Assembly: GCF_000758725.1 (NCBI RefSeq)
Contig: NZ_CP009428.1
Span: 5,456,001 to 5,520,000, forward strand
DNA length: 64,000 nt
Direction of reading: 5' to 3'
Source: Paenibacillus odorifer
GTDB taxonomy: Bacteria > Bacillota > Bacilli > Paenibacillales > Paenibacillaceae
Shown here: piece after piece, positions 26,980 through 35,867 of the stretch
Position numbering within the stretch: the first letter of the stretch is position 1
Layout: the number at the start of each line of letters is the position of its first letter
The notes under the pieces: model-generated
What the model was told of the DNA's origin: nothing
Databases searched by the model: none
Seen by the model: the letters and a program-made list of their open reading frames with translations, nothing else
Translations under genes and position numbers: made by a program

Positions 26980-28008
26980 TTAATCCGCCATTTTCGCAGC
27001 CAGATCTTTTCCCAACTGAAGCTGTGATTCAAATTCACTTTTATATTGACTAATAATTTCTGTACTGTACCCATTGCTGTTCAGTTTTTGTTCAGCATCA
27101 GCAACTATACTATTGAAGCTAGCAGTGAATGAGGCTAGTTGTTGTACCCCTTTAGCTTTAATACTTTTCTTACTCGCCTCATCTGTTGCTCCAACATACT
27201 CAAACGCAATACTCATTAATGTAGATTGGCTTTGATTTTTAAGCGCCGTAAGCTTAGCTTCTGTGTCACTAGTGATAGTTTCATATGAAACCTTTCCAGT
27301 TCCTGCAGAACCACCACCTGGTACACCTGTTGTATCCGTTGGCGCTGGTGTCGCTACTGGAGATGGGTCCTTAACATTGTCATTGTTTGTCGATCCATTA
27401 GTGGATTGTTCCTGATAAGCCTTGGAAGCTGCAGTAATGGTCTTCGTCTTCTGATCCCAGCTAATGTTATGACCTACAGATTCCGATAAAAAACGTAGGG
27501 GTACATATAAGGAACCATTCAGGATGAAGCTAGATTGGCCTATAGGCAAAGCCTTGGTTGCACCGTTAAATACATAACTTGCCTTAACTTGATTGAGGGC
27601 AATATTCTTCGCTGCTGCTGCTGAAGTACTATTCCCGTTCGTTGCATTCATTAGGTATTCTTTAATCACAACTAGCTCTGAGCTGCTAGGCTCTGCCACG
27701 GTAACTTTAACATTCTTAGCATCCCAAGCTACACTCTTTTGCAAGGCATATGACATAAACCGCAATGGAACATAAGTTGTATTGTTGTACATAAATACAT
27801 ATTGACCTGAGGGCGGCTGAATACTCACGCCGTCAAAAATTAAATTCACGTTCATACTTTGCACTTTAATTGTATTAGTTGCAGCCTTGTTCGTTGCACT
27901 TGGTACTGCCGCTGCTGATACTGATATAGGTGCGGATGCTGTTAAGGGTGCTAAACCAATTGAAGCAATTAACGATAAAGCCACGACTGATAATGTTGCT
28001 TTAGACAT
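26980..28008 (-). CDS. Secreted protein with two copper amine oxidase-like stalk domains
   Basis: 342 residues. Signal peptide (about 1-33) with a hydrophobic core and cleavage near SVSAAA. Two stalk domains follow: VNLIFDGVSIQPPSGQYVFM with TYVPLRFMSYALQKSVAWD (about 53-107), and ASYVFNGATKALPIG with LYVPLRFLSESVGHNISWD (about 140-190). A Ser/Thr/Pro-rich linker (about 200-235) and a helical C-terminal region end the protein. Stalk domains are common in Paenibacillus envelope proteins; there is no oxidase catalytic domain. It runs with the EPS genes, 2 bp after the preceding hypothetical gene. Function in EPS unknown. Confidence 0.75.
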   Translation of the reverse strand: MSKATLSVVALSLIASIGLAPLTASAPISVSAAAVPSATNKAATNTIKVQSMNVNLIFDGVSIQPPSGQYVFMYNNTTYVPLRFMSYALQKSVAWDAKNVKVTVAEPSSSELVVIKEYLMNATNGNSTSAAAAKNIALNQVKASYVFNGATKALPIGQSSFILNGSLYVPLRFLSESVGHNISWDQKTKTITAASKAYQEQSTNGSTNNDNVKDPSPVATPAPTDTTGVPGGGSAGTGKVSYETITSDTEAKLTALKNQSQSTLMSIAFEYVGATDEASKKSIKAKGVQQLASFTASFNSIVADAEQKLNSNGYSTEIISQYKSEFESQLQLGKDLAAKMAD

Positions 28009-28010
28009 GT

Positions 28011-28709
28011 TTATTCACTTCCCTTTTCTTTCGCTTTTAATTGTTCTTCTTCAGCTATAATTTGGTCACGTGACTTCCCTTGACTAACACCATACTTCTT
28101 AGCAATCTGAGAAAGCTCATTGTATTGCTCTTCGGATACTTTACCAAGAATTATACTGCGTGCTTCCCGCTTTTCATCAAGCGTTAAGCCACCCTTTGCC
28201 AAATCTTTAAGACGATTAATATCCGATACACTAAGCTGACCAAGCACAATAGAAGCGACATCTGCTTTGTCTTTAATCGTTACATTTTCTTGAATTTGCT
28301 TAGCTTTATCCGTGGAGACCTGTGCTGTATAACCATCTGAAGAGCCATCTTTTTGTTCTGATGATGGAGCTTTGGTCGGTTCACTAGTAGTAGACGCTGT
28401 TGTTTCCCCACTAGGTTTATCGTTATTTTTAGTACTTTGATTACTACTTCCCTCATCATTTACTGGTGGGGTAGAAGGTACCGCAGACTCTACAGGTTCG
28501 ACATTACCATCATCAACTGTATCAGTTGGTGCCGTTCCTTGATCTTGACCACCACCAACATTATCCTCAGACTCCAGATCAAAACCATCTGCCATTGAAT
28601 TCATCAGCTTATCTACTGCATAATTCGCGGCGAACAAGCCACCAACACCCAGCACTACAATTACTGACAGCGTCCATAAAAGGATCTTTTTCCATCGTTT
28701 GTTGAACAC
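28011..28709 (-). CDS. Membrane-anchored hypothetical protein with Ser/Thr-rich stalk
   Basis: 232 residues starting at GTG 28709 (SD GGGGGAT). One N-terminal membrane helix (about 8-30) is followed by a long Ser/Thr/Pro/Asp-rich linker (about 40-125). A C-terminal helical domain (about 130-230) contains two related stretches, ADVASIVLGQLSVSDINRL and KREARSIILGKVSEEQYNEL. That suggests an internal repeat of about 33 residues. No known family recognised. The position between the CapD-like enzyme and a stalk-domain protein suggests an envelope role. Confidence 0.65.
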   Translation of the reverse strand: MFNKRWKKILLWTLSVIVVLGVGGLFAANYAVDKLMNSMADGFDLESEDNVGGGQDQGTAPTDTVDDGNVEPVESAVPSTPPVNDEGSSNQSTKNNDKPSGETTASTTSEPTKAPSSEQKDGSSDGYTAQVSTDKAKQIQENVTIKDKADVASIVLGQLSVSDINRLKDLAKGGLTLDEKREARSIILGKVSEEQYNELSQIAKKYGVSQGKSRDQIIAEEEQLKAKEKGSE

Positions 28710-28732
28710 TTTATATCCCCCTTTATGAATAG

Positions 28733-30565
28733 TTAGCTAATAGCAACTTGGGCAACGGGCTGCATTGGTACAATCTGATTGATTATTTCGCGGATGACTT
28801 CTGGTTCCTCAGCGAGAACACGTTCCAAACGTTTAAACTCCAGTTCTAACTGGTTCAGACTTATGACATTAGGTTTACCGATAAAGATTCTTCCATGATC
28901 GGTAGAGCCTAAATTCTCTTCATCTGTAAGCAACTCTTCATATAACTTCTCACCCTCACGAATACCGGAGAAATGAATATCAATGTCCTTATAGGGTTCA
29001 TATCCAGAGAGCGTAATTAAGTCTTCCGCCAACGTTAGAATCTTAACCGGCTCTCCCATATCCAGAATGAACACTTCTCCGCCTTTGGCGAAAGAACCAG
29101 ATTGGATGACAAGCTGAACAGCTTCCGGAATCGTCATGAAATAACGCACCATTTCTGGATGAGTGACAGTGACTGGACCTCCGGCAGCGATCTGTTGCTT
29201 AAAGGCTGGAATTACACTGCCGCGACTGCCAAGAACATTTCCGAAACGCACAGCAGAGAACTTCGTTTGACTTGTAGTGTGCAGGCTCTGCACATACATT
29301 TCCGCAATCCGCTTAGTGGCACCCATCACACTGGTTGGGTTAACCGCCTTATCAGAAGAGATCATTACGAATCTCTCGGCACCATATTTATCTGCACAAT
29401 CCGCAACATTTTTGGTGCCGAAAACATTATTTTTAATAGCTTCCGAAGGATTACGCTCCATTAAAGGAACGTGTTTATGTGCTGCTGCGTGAAAGACTAC
29501 ATGCGGTCTATGGCCACTGAATATGTCCATCATTCGACTACGATCCTGTACATCTGCTATCACAGTCACAATGTTTAACTCTGGAAAACTCTTACGAAGC
29601 TCCATTTCAATCGTGTAAATACTGTTCTCACCGTGTCCAAGTAACATTAGCTTGTCCGGACCAAAAGGAGCAATCTGCCGGCATAACTCTGAACCAATAG
29701 AGCCGCCAGCCCCCGTAACTAACACCGTCTTATGATGTACATAACCTAAAATACTGTTCAAATCAGCTACGATCGGCTCACGACCTAATAAATCTTCTAC
29801 GCTAACATCCCGAAGTTTCTTAACTGATATTTTTCCAGCGATCAGATCATTAAGAGCCGGTATAATCTTCAGCTTTGCTCCAGTCTTTTTGGCAAGATTA
29901 ATAATTTCAGAAATCTCAGTACGTGAAACAGAGGGCATGGCGATGATTATCTCATGAATTTCTCTTTCTTTCACAATAGCTGGGATTGCATAACGATTTC
30001 CAATTACAGGAACACCCATAATGTACATATGGTATTTATTCGCATTATCATCAATGAAACCAACTAATTTGGTATGAGCAAAAGAGGGTCCCATCATTTC
30101 CCGAGCAATTAATATCCCACAATCACCAGCACCTACAATTAGTGTATGGGTCTTAGTGTCTTTGTAATTGATTCGATCATTATGAAGTACTCTCCACAAA
30201 AATCGGACTCCACCTACTAATAAAAGAATAGTCTCCATCGACCGAACTTCTATGGCAAGAGGTACTCTATCCGGCAAAATTAGATATGCCAGTGCAAATG
30301 AAAATAAAGACCCTACTACAATAGCTTTAGAAACCGATATAATTTCACCGATGCTGGCATATTGCCACATTCTTCGGTAAAGACCGAAGTATATAAGGCT
30401 TCCACCAAATGCAAATGTTGCAATCAAACCAAATTGCAGCATCTGTACAACGTATTCCTGAAGAGCATGGTTAGGGTACCGAAACAAATAAGATGTCACA
30501 ATACTGAACCAAATGATCGCAAGATCAATGAAGAATAAAAGAATCACTCTAGATTTCGCTGTCAT
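28733..30565 (-). CDS. CapD/PglF-family membrane nucleotide-sugar 4,6-dehydratase
   Basis: 610 residues from ATG 30565 (TTGGAGGCACTGAAA just upstream). Four N-terminal membrane helices (about 8-120), a CoA-binding-like Rossmann domain (about 130-250; HTLIVGAGDCGILIARE), then the catalytic SDR domain with VLVTGAGGSIGSELCRQ, HAAAHKHVPLMERNPSEAI and ISSDKAVNPTSVMGATKR. Members are UDP-GlcNAc 4,6-dehydratases that start synthesis of di-amino or 6-deoxy sugars such as bacillosamine. The Met in place of Tyr near the catalytic Lys is typical of this group. The product probably feeds the priming transferase. Confidence 0.93.
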   Translation of the reverse strand: MTAKSRVILLFFIDLAIIWFSIVTSYLFRYPNHALQEYVVQMLQFGLIATFAFGGSLIYFGLYRRMWQYASIGEIISVSKAIVVGSLFSFALAYLILPDRVPLAIEVRSMETILLLVGGVRFLWRVLHNDRINYKDTKTHTLIVGAGDCGILIAREMMGPSFAHTKLVGFIDDNANKYHMYIMGVPVIGNRYAIPAIVKEREIHEIIIAMPSVSRTEISEIINLAKKTGAKLKIIPALNDLIAGKISVKKLRDVSVEDLLGREPIVADLNSILGYVHHKTVLVTGAGGSIGSELCRQIAPFGPDKLMLLGHGENSIYTIEMELRKSFPELNIVTVIADVQDRSRMMDIFSGHRPHVVFHAAAHKHVPLMERNPSEAIKNNVFGTKNVADCADKYGAERFVMISSDKAVNPTSVMGATKRIAEMYVQSLHTTSQTKFSAVRFGNVLGSRGSVIPAFKQQIAAGGPVTVTHPEMVRYFMTIPEAVQLVIQSGSFAKGGEVFILDMGEPVKILTLAEDLITLSGYEPYKDIDIHFSGIREGEKLYEELLTDEENLGSTDHGRIFIGKPNVISLNQLELEFKRLERVLAEEPEVIREIINQIVPMQPVAQVAIS

Positions 30566-30606
30566 TTTCAGTGCCTCCAAAAATAACATTTTTAATTATG
30601 AATAAA

Positions 30607-31293
30607 TCAATTTCCATAGTAGTAGTAATAGTACCCTTCACTAGCTTTACGTTTTACATTATTGAGAACAACGCCGAGCATTTTTGCACCTACACGATCT
30701 AGATTAGTTTTAGCTTTTACTGCGATATCGCGTTTTACCTTACCATAGCTGACAACCATAATAACGCCATCACTCTTCGAGGCCACAATTTGTGCATCCG
30801 TAACCGCTAATAATGGTGGAGTATCAATAAGAATGACATCATACCGCTGACGCAAATCCTGTAAAAGAGTGCTCATCCGATTAGATGCCATCATTTCAGC
30901 CGGGTTAGGCGGGATTGGTCCAGAGGTCATAATTGAAAGATTATTAACGCCAGAGTCTTGGACAGTGTCCTCAAGAACTGCCTGTTGAGACAGCAGGGAG
31001 GATAAACCAAAACGGTTACTTAATGTAAATGTCTTATGTGCCGTCGGCTTCCGCAAATCGGCATCAATCAACAACACTCTTTTATCTGCTTGTGCGTAAG
31101 CTGCCGCCAGGTTAGCAGATACCGTAGATTTACCTTCTTCCGGTCCGGATGAAGTGACCATAATCACTTGAATAGTCTGATCTACAGAAGAAAAATCAAT
31201 ATTCGTGCGCAATGCGCGAAACGCTTCAGAGACAGGAGAGCGTGGGTTCGTAACGGTGATCAGATGGCGTTGTTTATTTGGAAGCTGTGACAT
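30607..31293 (-). CDS. CpsD/CapB-family tyrosine kinase (BY-kinase)
   Basis: Cytoplasmic ATPase that autophosphorylates on tyrosine and, with its Wzz partner, controls EPS polymerisation. Walker A SSGPEEGKSTVSANLAAAY, Walker A' LLIDADLRKPTAHKTF and Walker B VILIDTPPLLAVTDAQ are all seen. The C-terminal cluster GYYYYYYGN holds the acceptor tyrosines. The start is taken at ATG 31293 (228 residues, MSQLPNKQRH), overlapping the upstream Wzz gene by 20 bp; the frame opens earlier but inside that gene. A CpsB-type phosphatase at 34300 would reverse the modification. Confidence 0.93.
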   Translation of the reverse strand: MSQLPNKQRHLITVTNPRSPVSEAFRALRTNIDFSSVDQTIQVIMVTSSGPEEGKSTVSANLAAAYAQADKRVLLIDADLRKPTAHKTFTLSNRFGLSSLLSQQAVLEDTVQDSGVNNLSIMTSGPIPPNPAEMMASNRMSTLLQDLRQRYDVILIDTPPLLAVTDAQIVASKSDGVIMVVSYGKVKRDIAVKAKTNLDRVGAKMLGVVLNNVKRKASEGYYYYYYGN

Positions 31294-32053
31294 GTTCGAG
31301 GTCCCCCGCCTTTCTGGATGATTGTTTCTGTGTTTGTGCGGCACCTTGCTTGCTTTCATCTTGACCCAATCTTGTAATCATAGCTATGGTAGGCAAACCA
31401 AGATACTTCTCAATATCAGCTTCTGTCTTCAGGGTGTCATCCATATATTCCAGCAGGAAGGCAATCCCTAATCCAATCATCAAAGAGACGATAAAAGCAA
31501 TAGCCATGTTCAGTAAAACATTTGGTTCTACCGGCCGTGGCTCAACAGTTGGATTCACTTTAGCTTCATTCAGAATCGATACATTTTCCACATTAAATAG
31601 ACTTGGAATTTCTTCCTTGAACACAAGTGAAATGGCATTCACGATTTCAGCAGCCCGCTGATAAGAATTATCTCGAACGACAAGTGTCATCACCTGCGTA
31701 TTATTTACGGAACTCACATTAACCTTTTTTAATAGCTCTTCCGCAGTGATATTGAATTGCGGATAATCCTTTGTAACAATATCAAGGATGGCCGGAGTCT
31801 TAATAATTTCCTTATACGTATTAATTAATTGAATATTGGTATTAATCTGGTTTAAATCAAGCTGCCCCACCGCTGACTGCGTTGGTGTTTGGTTAACGAT
31901 AATCTTCGTGGATGCCTCATATACCGGGTTTTTAATATACAGACTATATACACCAGCAATACCGCACACCAATACAACTATGCTGAAAATGAGCCATAGT
32001 CTCTTCCTGACGATCTGAAAATAATCGCGAAGATCCAATTCTTGTGATGACAA
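31274..32053 (-). CDS. Wzz/CpsC-family chain-length regulator
   Basis: 259-residue membrane activator of the BY-kinase. Two membrane helices (about 18-39 and 180-201) flank an extracellular domain, and LRDYFQIVRKRLWLIFSIV is a typical opening. The Pro-rich segment VEPRPVEPNVLL precedes the second helix, as in the family. The short cytoplasmic tail (about 205-259) would contact CpsD. It is the first gene after the SLH protein terminator, so a promoter should lie in 32054-32115, although I could not pick one. Confidence 0.92.
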   Translation of the reverse strand: MSSQELDLRDYFQIVRKRLWLIFSIVVLVCGIAGVYSLYIKNPVYEASTKIIVNQTPTQSAVGQLDLNQINTNIQLINTYKEIIKTPAILDIVTKDYPQFNITAEELLKKVNVSSVNNTQVMTLVVRDNSYQRAAEIVNAISLVFKEEIPSLFNVENVSILNEAKVNPTVEPRPVEPNVLLNMAIAFIVSLMIGLGIAFLLEYMDDTLKTEADIEKYLGLPTIAMITRLGQDESKQGAAQTQKQSSRKAGDLEHVTASK

Positions 32054-32116
32054 GTGAAATTACCCCCAAGCTATTTCTGAAATATTTCGATGCCTGTTCA
32101 AATCTTCCCTATTTGC

Positions 32117-32153
32117 AAAAAAATCGCCTCCTCTCACCTACATGAGAGGAGGC
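32117..32153 (-). terminator. Terminator of the SLH protein gene
   Basis: GCCTCCTCTC / GAGAGGAGGC form a perfect 10-bp stem with an 8-nt loop, followed on the minus strand by GATTTTTTTG. Confidence 0.93.
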
Positions 32154-32172
32154 TGTATACTATAAGTTTTAT

Positions 32173-34164
32173 TTACTTGAAGTTAATAGTACGGTAGATA
32201 ATTACTGCTGCTTCAGCACGGGTAGCTGTATCGTTCGGGTTGAACTTGCCAGCATTTCCGATAACCAGGTTGTGGCTTGCTGCAAACGCTACGCCATCTC
32301 TTAGGGATGCACTGATCTTAGCAGCATCAGAGAATTTGCTGATTGCAGTAGAATCGGTTTTTGCATCAGGATTGATAGATTTCAACGCACGGGAGATCAT
32401 TGTTGCCATTTCTGCACGTGTAATAGTTGCATTAGGATCAAATTTGGCCGCACTGCGTCCAGTAATAATCCCTTTTTCTGCTGCAACTGCTACATATGGT
32501 GCATACCAAGCAGTTGAACTTACATCGCTAAAGCTTTGTACAGCAGAGTTGTTTTCCAGGTTAAGCGCACGAATCAGCATTTTGGAGAACTCAGCACGAG
32601 TTACGTTGCTCTTCGGTGCAAATTTACCTGCTCCGACTCCTTCAATCGCACCTTTAGCAGCTACGACTTGAATTTGTCTACCAGCCCATGCTTGTACAGC
32701 AGCAATATCATTAAAGGAGACTTTATTCTCAAGTACTGCGTAAGAAGAGAATGTATCACGTGGTTCTACGATGAAATCTCCATCAAGAACTCCACCTTGG
32801 AATTGCAGGTCGCCGTATACAAGTTTACCAACGGAAAGCAATTCTTTATCAAGACCATCAGTATTCTTAAGTGGCAATTTGATAGTAATTGGTTGTTTAA
32901 ATGTGCTTTGTACTACACCGTTCACACTAAGTGTGAATTCATACACATCCGAAGCCAATTTCAGCTTGGTAACGGAAGTTACAACTTCTGGTTTAGCTGT
33001 AGTTACTGTCAATGAAATCGCTGTGCTGAATTGGCTTACAGGAATCGTTACAGTTACACCGTTGAAAGTAACGGCGATATTCGCAATACCTTTAGCTTTT
33101 GCAGCTTCAATAATGGCTTGGGAAAGTGGAACTTCAACTGTAGTAGCGTTTACTGTTCCCAGATTCAGGGTCAAAGTAAGACCAGTTTTACCAGGGTTCG
33201 CTGCAACTAGTTTATCAAATTCTTTAATTACATCAGCATCAACCAATTTCAAGGTTGCTTTACCGTCAACAATGCTTACGAGCTTAGATACGTCATAGAT
33301 TCCTGGAGTTTGAACAGGAGCTACAGGCGTTGTAACACTTCCATTCCCGCTTCCACTACTACCATTACCATTGCCGTTGCCATTACCGTTGCCATTATCG
33401 CCTATTCCGTAGGCTTTAATATAAGCAAATGCAAGTGATTTCGCCGCAGGTTTCGCGGATTTAATATTATTGTTCAGGTTTTTCAGTGTTTCTTTCACAT
33501 CACTAGCAGTAACTCCAAGCTTGTCCAACGCTTGACTTACTGTGAGTGCTCCTGTTCCTGTTGTATGGCTCAATACTTTCGCAATAGCTTCATTCAGCAA
33601 AGTATCGTAACCGGATTCGGATGTGAGAATTGCCAACAAATCTGAAGTGGACTTGCTGCTTACCAGATCACGAAGTTCTGTTTCAATACTGCTCAAGAAT
33701 TCAGCAACACTATCAACAGTAAGTCCAGACACACCCGCTTTAGCTGCAATTTTGCTTACCAAAGCAATGTTTTTGTCATCGTTACGGATCACTTGGATTC
33801 CGGAGAAATCATTGCCATAGACGTCGTAGACTACACTAGTAACGCTTTGGAACAATTTAAGTGATGTTTTTGTTTCTTCTCCATCCAGTGAAAGCTTGTT
33901 CAGTACTGGAGCAAAAATTTCTGTAAATTCTTTCTCACTCAGTGCTGCAACCTCAGTCTTCAAATTGTAGAGATAAACTGCATCTGTTGCGGTCAATTGT
34001 TTGTAAACAGCAAGAACCTTATCCTTAACTGCTGCACTGCTACTAACTGTAGCCGCAGATGCTGTGCCTACTGCTCCAAGGCTTCCCAACGGAAGACCCG
34101 CTACGGATGCTGCTACCATACTTGCTGCTAATGTTGATACTACTAGTTTCTTTTTCAAAGTCAC
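32173..34164 (-). CDS. S-layer homology (SLH) domain surface protein
   Basis: 663 residues from GTG 34164 (SD AGAGGTGG). A signal peptide (about 1-38, ending TASA) is followed by a helical region (40-250) and a Gly-Asn repeat linker (about 257-272). A beta-rich middle comes next (about 285-470). Three C-terminal SLH repeats (about 475-660) contain KSNVTRAEFSKMLIRAL, NATITRAEMATMISRAL and NDTATRAEAAVIIYRTI. SLH domains hold proteins to pyruvylated secondary cell-wall polymer. It has its own terminator and a hairpin in its leader, suggesting separate, strong expression within the EPS locus. Confidence 0.9.
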   Translation of the reverse strand: MTLKKKLVVSTLAASMVAASVAGLPLGSLGAVGTASAATVSSSAAVKDKVLAVYKQLTATDAVYLYNLKTEVAALSEKEFTEIFAPVLNKLSLDGEETKTSLKLFQSVTSVVYDVYGNDFSGIQVIRNDDKNIALVSKIAAKAGVSGLTVDSVAEFLSSIETELRDLVSSKSTSDLLAILTSESGYDTLLNEAIAKVLSHTTGTGALTVSQALDKLGVTASDVKETLKNLNNNIKSAKPAAKSLAFAYIKAYGIGDNGNGNGNGNGNGSSGSGNGSVTTPVAPVQTPGIYDVSKLVSIVDGKATLKLVDADVIKEFDKLVAANPGKTGLTLTLNLGTVNATTVEVPLSQAIIEAAKAKGIANIAVTFNGVTVTIPVSQFSTAISLTVTTAKPEVVTSVTKLKLASDVYEFTLSVNGVVQSTFKQPITIKLPLKNTDGLDKELLSVGKLVYGDLQFQGGVLDGDFIVEPRDTFSSYAVLENKVSFNDIAAVQAWAGRQIQVVAAKGAIEGVGAGKFAPKSNVTRAEFSKMLIRALNLENNSAVQSFSDVSSTAWYAPYVAVAAEKGIITGRSAAKFDPNATITRAEMATMISRALKSINPDAKTDSTAISKFSDAAKISASLRDGVAFAASHNLVIGNAGKFNPNDTATRAEAAVIIYRTINFK

Positions 34165-34230
34165 TAAATATCCACCTCTTCTTATGTATTAAAATACTGT
34201 ACTACCATAGACCTAGAACAATTCGCCCAA

Positions 34231-34254
34231 ATGCTACGCTATTACGTATAGCAT
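34231..34254 (-). promoter_or_regulatory. Leader hairpin upstream of the SLH gene
   Basis: ATGCTATACG ... CGTAGCAT can fold into a stem with a bulge, 67 nt upstream of the GTG start. It may stabilise the mRNA 5' end. No confident -35/-10 pair was found in the 135-bp gap. Confidence 0.35.
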
Positions 34255-34299
34255 TAAATCACCCAATAAAACCCATTCTACCACTATTAGGTAGATTAG

Positions 34300-35082
34300 T
34301 CAGCCCTTTCGGAAAAAAAATCCAAACAATTTTTGTCGGTTTCCCCTTGTTTGTACGTGTTTTCCATGAATAACCTCGCCATTAGTCATAATTTGCTGAG
34401 CATTGCCGCGAACATAGTCACGCAGCTCAGGGCCTAATTCTTTCTCCATAACCACATAAGCAGCGTTTAATCCAAAAGGACGATGAACACTGTCATGTGC
34501 ATCAGAGGCCAACACATGTACTGCATTTCTACGGCATAGCTCCAGCGACAATTTCTGTAGCTTATTCCCGAAAACGCCTGCAAGACTCTGTGCGGTTACC
34601 TGCCCAAGTGATCCTAGCTCTATCAATCTCTCTAGTTTAGAAGGATCAGCAGCTATTTCAGCATTGCGCTCCGGATGGGCGATGACCGGAACGAACCCTT
34701 GAATGATCAGCTCGTGGCAGATTTCTTCCATGTTACGTGGTACTCGTGAAGAAGGCATTTCCAGTAAAATATACCGCGAATCTGCAAGACTCAGCAGTTC
34801 CCCCCGCTCCAGATCATTCAGCAGATCCCCGTAGATACGGATCTCTTGACCTGGAAGAACAAGCAGTGGATTACCAGCCTGACGAAGTCTTTCGTTCATC
34901 AGCTCCACAGCTTCTCTAATCTTGGGGGCGTTATTCATATATTGACCGTTGGCGTGATGTGGCGTGGCGATGACTGAAGTAATCCCTTCTCTGTGGGCGT
35001 CTTGCGCCATGGCAAGAGCAGCTTCCCAATCAGAGGCTCCGTCATCCAAAAAGGGTAAGATGTGGCAGTGAATATCTATCAT
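34300..35082 (-). CDS. CpsB/YwqE-family tyrosine-protein phosphatase (PHP fold)
   Basis: Metal-dependent phosphatase that dephosphorylates BY-kinases. PHP-type histidines are in MIDIHCHILPFLDDGASDWE, VIATPHHANGQY, FVPVIAHPERNAEI and VLASDAHDSVHRPFG, and their order matches the CpsB family. 260 residues. It is the first gene of the EPS locus in the direction of transcription, followed by the SLH gene and the wzz/cpsD pair. Start ATG 35082 has only a weak, distant SD (AAAGGA). Confidence 0.93.
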   Translation of the reverse strand: MIDIHCHILPFLDDGASDWEAALAMAQDAHREGITSVIATPHHANGQYMNNAPKIREAVELMNERLRQAGNPLLVLPGQEIRIYGDLLNDLERGELLSLADSRYILLEMPSSRVPRNMEEICHELIIQGFVPVIAHPERNAEIAADPSKLERLIELGSLGQVTAQSLAGVFGNKLQKLSLELCRRNAVHVLASDAHDSVHRPFGLNAAYVVMEKELGPELRDYVRGNAQQIMTNGEVIHGKHVQTRGNRQKLFGFFFRKG

Positions 35083-35126
35083 ATGTTATCTATCGGTCCT
35101 TTTCCATAGAAATTTTAGTTTTATCA

Positions 35127-35163
35127 ACAAAAAAATACAACCATTCCCACTAGGAATGGTTGC
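35127..35163 (-). terminator. Terminator of the lon-ysxC operon
   Basis: CAACCATTCC / GGAATGGTTG stem with a short loop, followed on the minus strand by TATTTTTTTG, 24 nt after the ysxC stop. It marks the left edge of the conserved block and the start of the EPS locus. Confidence 0.9.
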
Positions 35164-35186
35164 TTGATTGTAAATGAGTTCATATC

Positions 35187-35855
35187 TTACGCTTCGGTTG
35201 ACTCCTCTTGCTGAGATTCATTTGCTATCATTTCAGCATCCTCTGAATCCGGAGATTCATTCTCAGAAGGGCGAATATACCCATCGATTAAGCCCCAAAG
35301 CTCATCTTTGCCGAGACCAATTTCCGAGGAGAATGGAATAAAATTATCCCCTGGCAGCACGCCCAGCTCCTGCTTCATGGTCTTGATATGCTTTTGCCAG
35401 CGTGTCTTAGGAATTTTATCCGCTTTGGTCGCTACAACACACATAGGAAGATCATAATGCTTCAACCAGTCGAACATCATCTTATCATTGCTGGTAGGTG
35501 AATGCCGCAGGTCCACAATAAGCAGAACAAGCTTCAACGTATCGCGCTCAGAGAGGTATTTCTCAACCATTTTACCCCACACCGCGCGTTGCGTCTTGGA
35601 AACCTTGGCATACCCGTAACCTGGAAAGTCAACAAAATACATGCTGTCTTCATTGATACGGTAATAGTTCATGTGTTGTGTCTTACCAGGCGTGGAGCTT
35701 GTCCGAGCCAGATTCTTACGGTTAATCATTCGGTTAATGAGGGAAGACTTCCCCACATTGGAACGCCCTGCCAGAGCAACCTCTGGCAAGGAATCATCAG
35801 GGTACTGATCAGGGCCAACGGCACTGATAATAAATTCGGCAATATTAACTTTCAT
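35187..35855 (-). CDS. ysxC: Ribosome biogenesis GTP-binding protein YsxC/EngB
   Basis: Essential GTPase for large ribosomal subunit assembly. G1 is ALAGRSNVGKSSLINR, G2 is SSTPGKTQHMNYY, G3 is FVDFPGYGYAKVS and G4 is VVATKADKIPK. 222 residues, with an acidic tail (about 195-222) a little longer than usual. It lies 12 bp after lon, exactly as in Bacillus subtilis. There hemA follows; here the EPS locus intervenes. Confidence 0.96.
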   Translation of the reverse strand: MKVNIAEFIISAVGPDQYPDDSLPEVALAGRSNVGKSSLINRMINRKNLARTSSTPGKTQHMNYYRINEDSMYFVDFPGYGYAKVSKTQRAVWGKMVEKYLSERDTLKLVLLIVDLRHSPTSNDKMMFDWLKHYDLPMCVVATKADKIPKTRWQKHIKTMKQELGVLPGDNFIPFSSEIGLGKDELWGLIDGYIRPSENESPDSEDAEMIANESQQEESTEA

Positions 35856-35867
35856 AGGACTTCCTTT

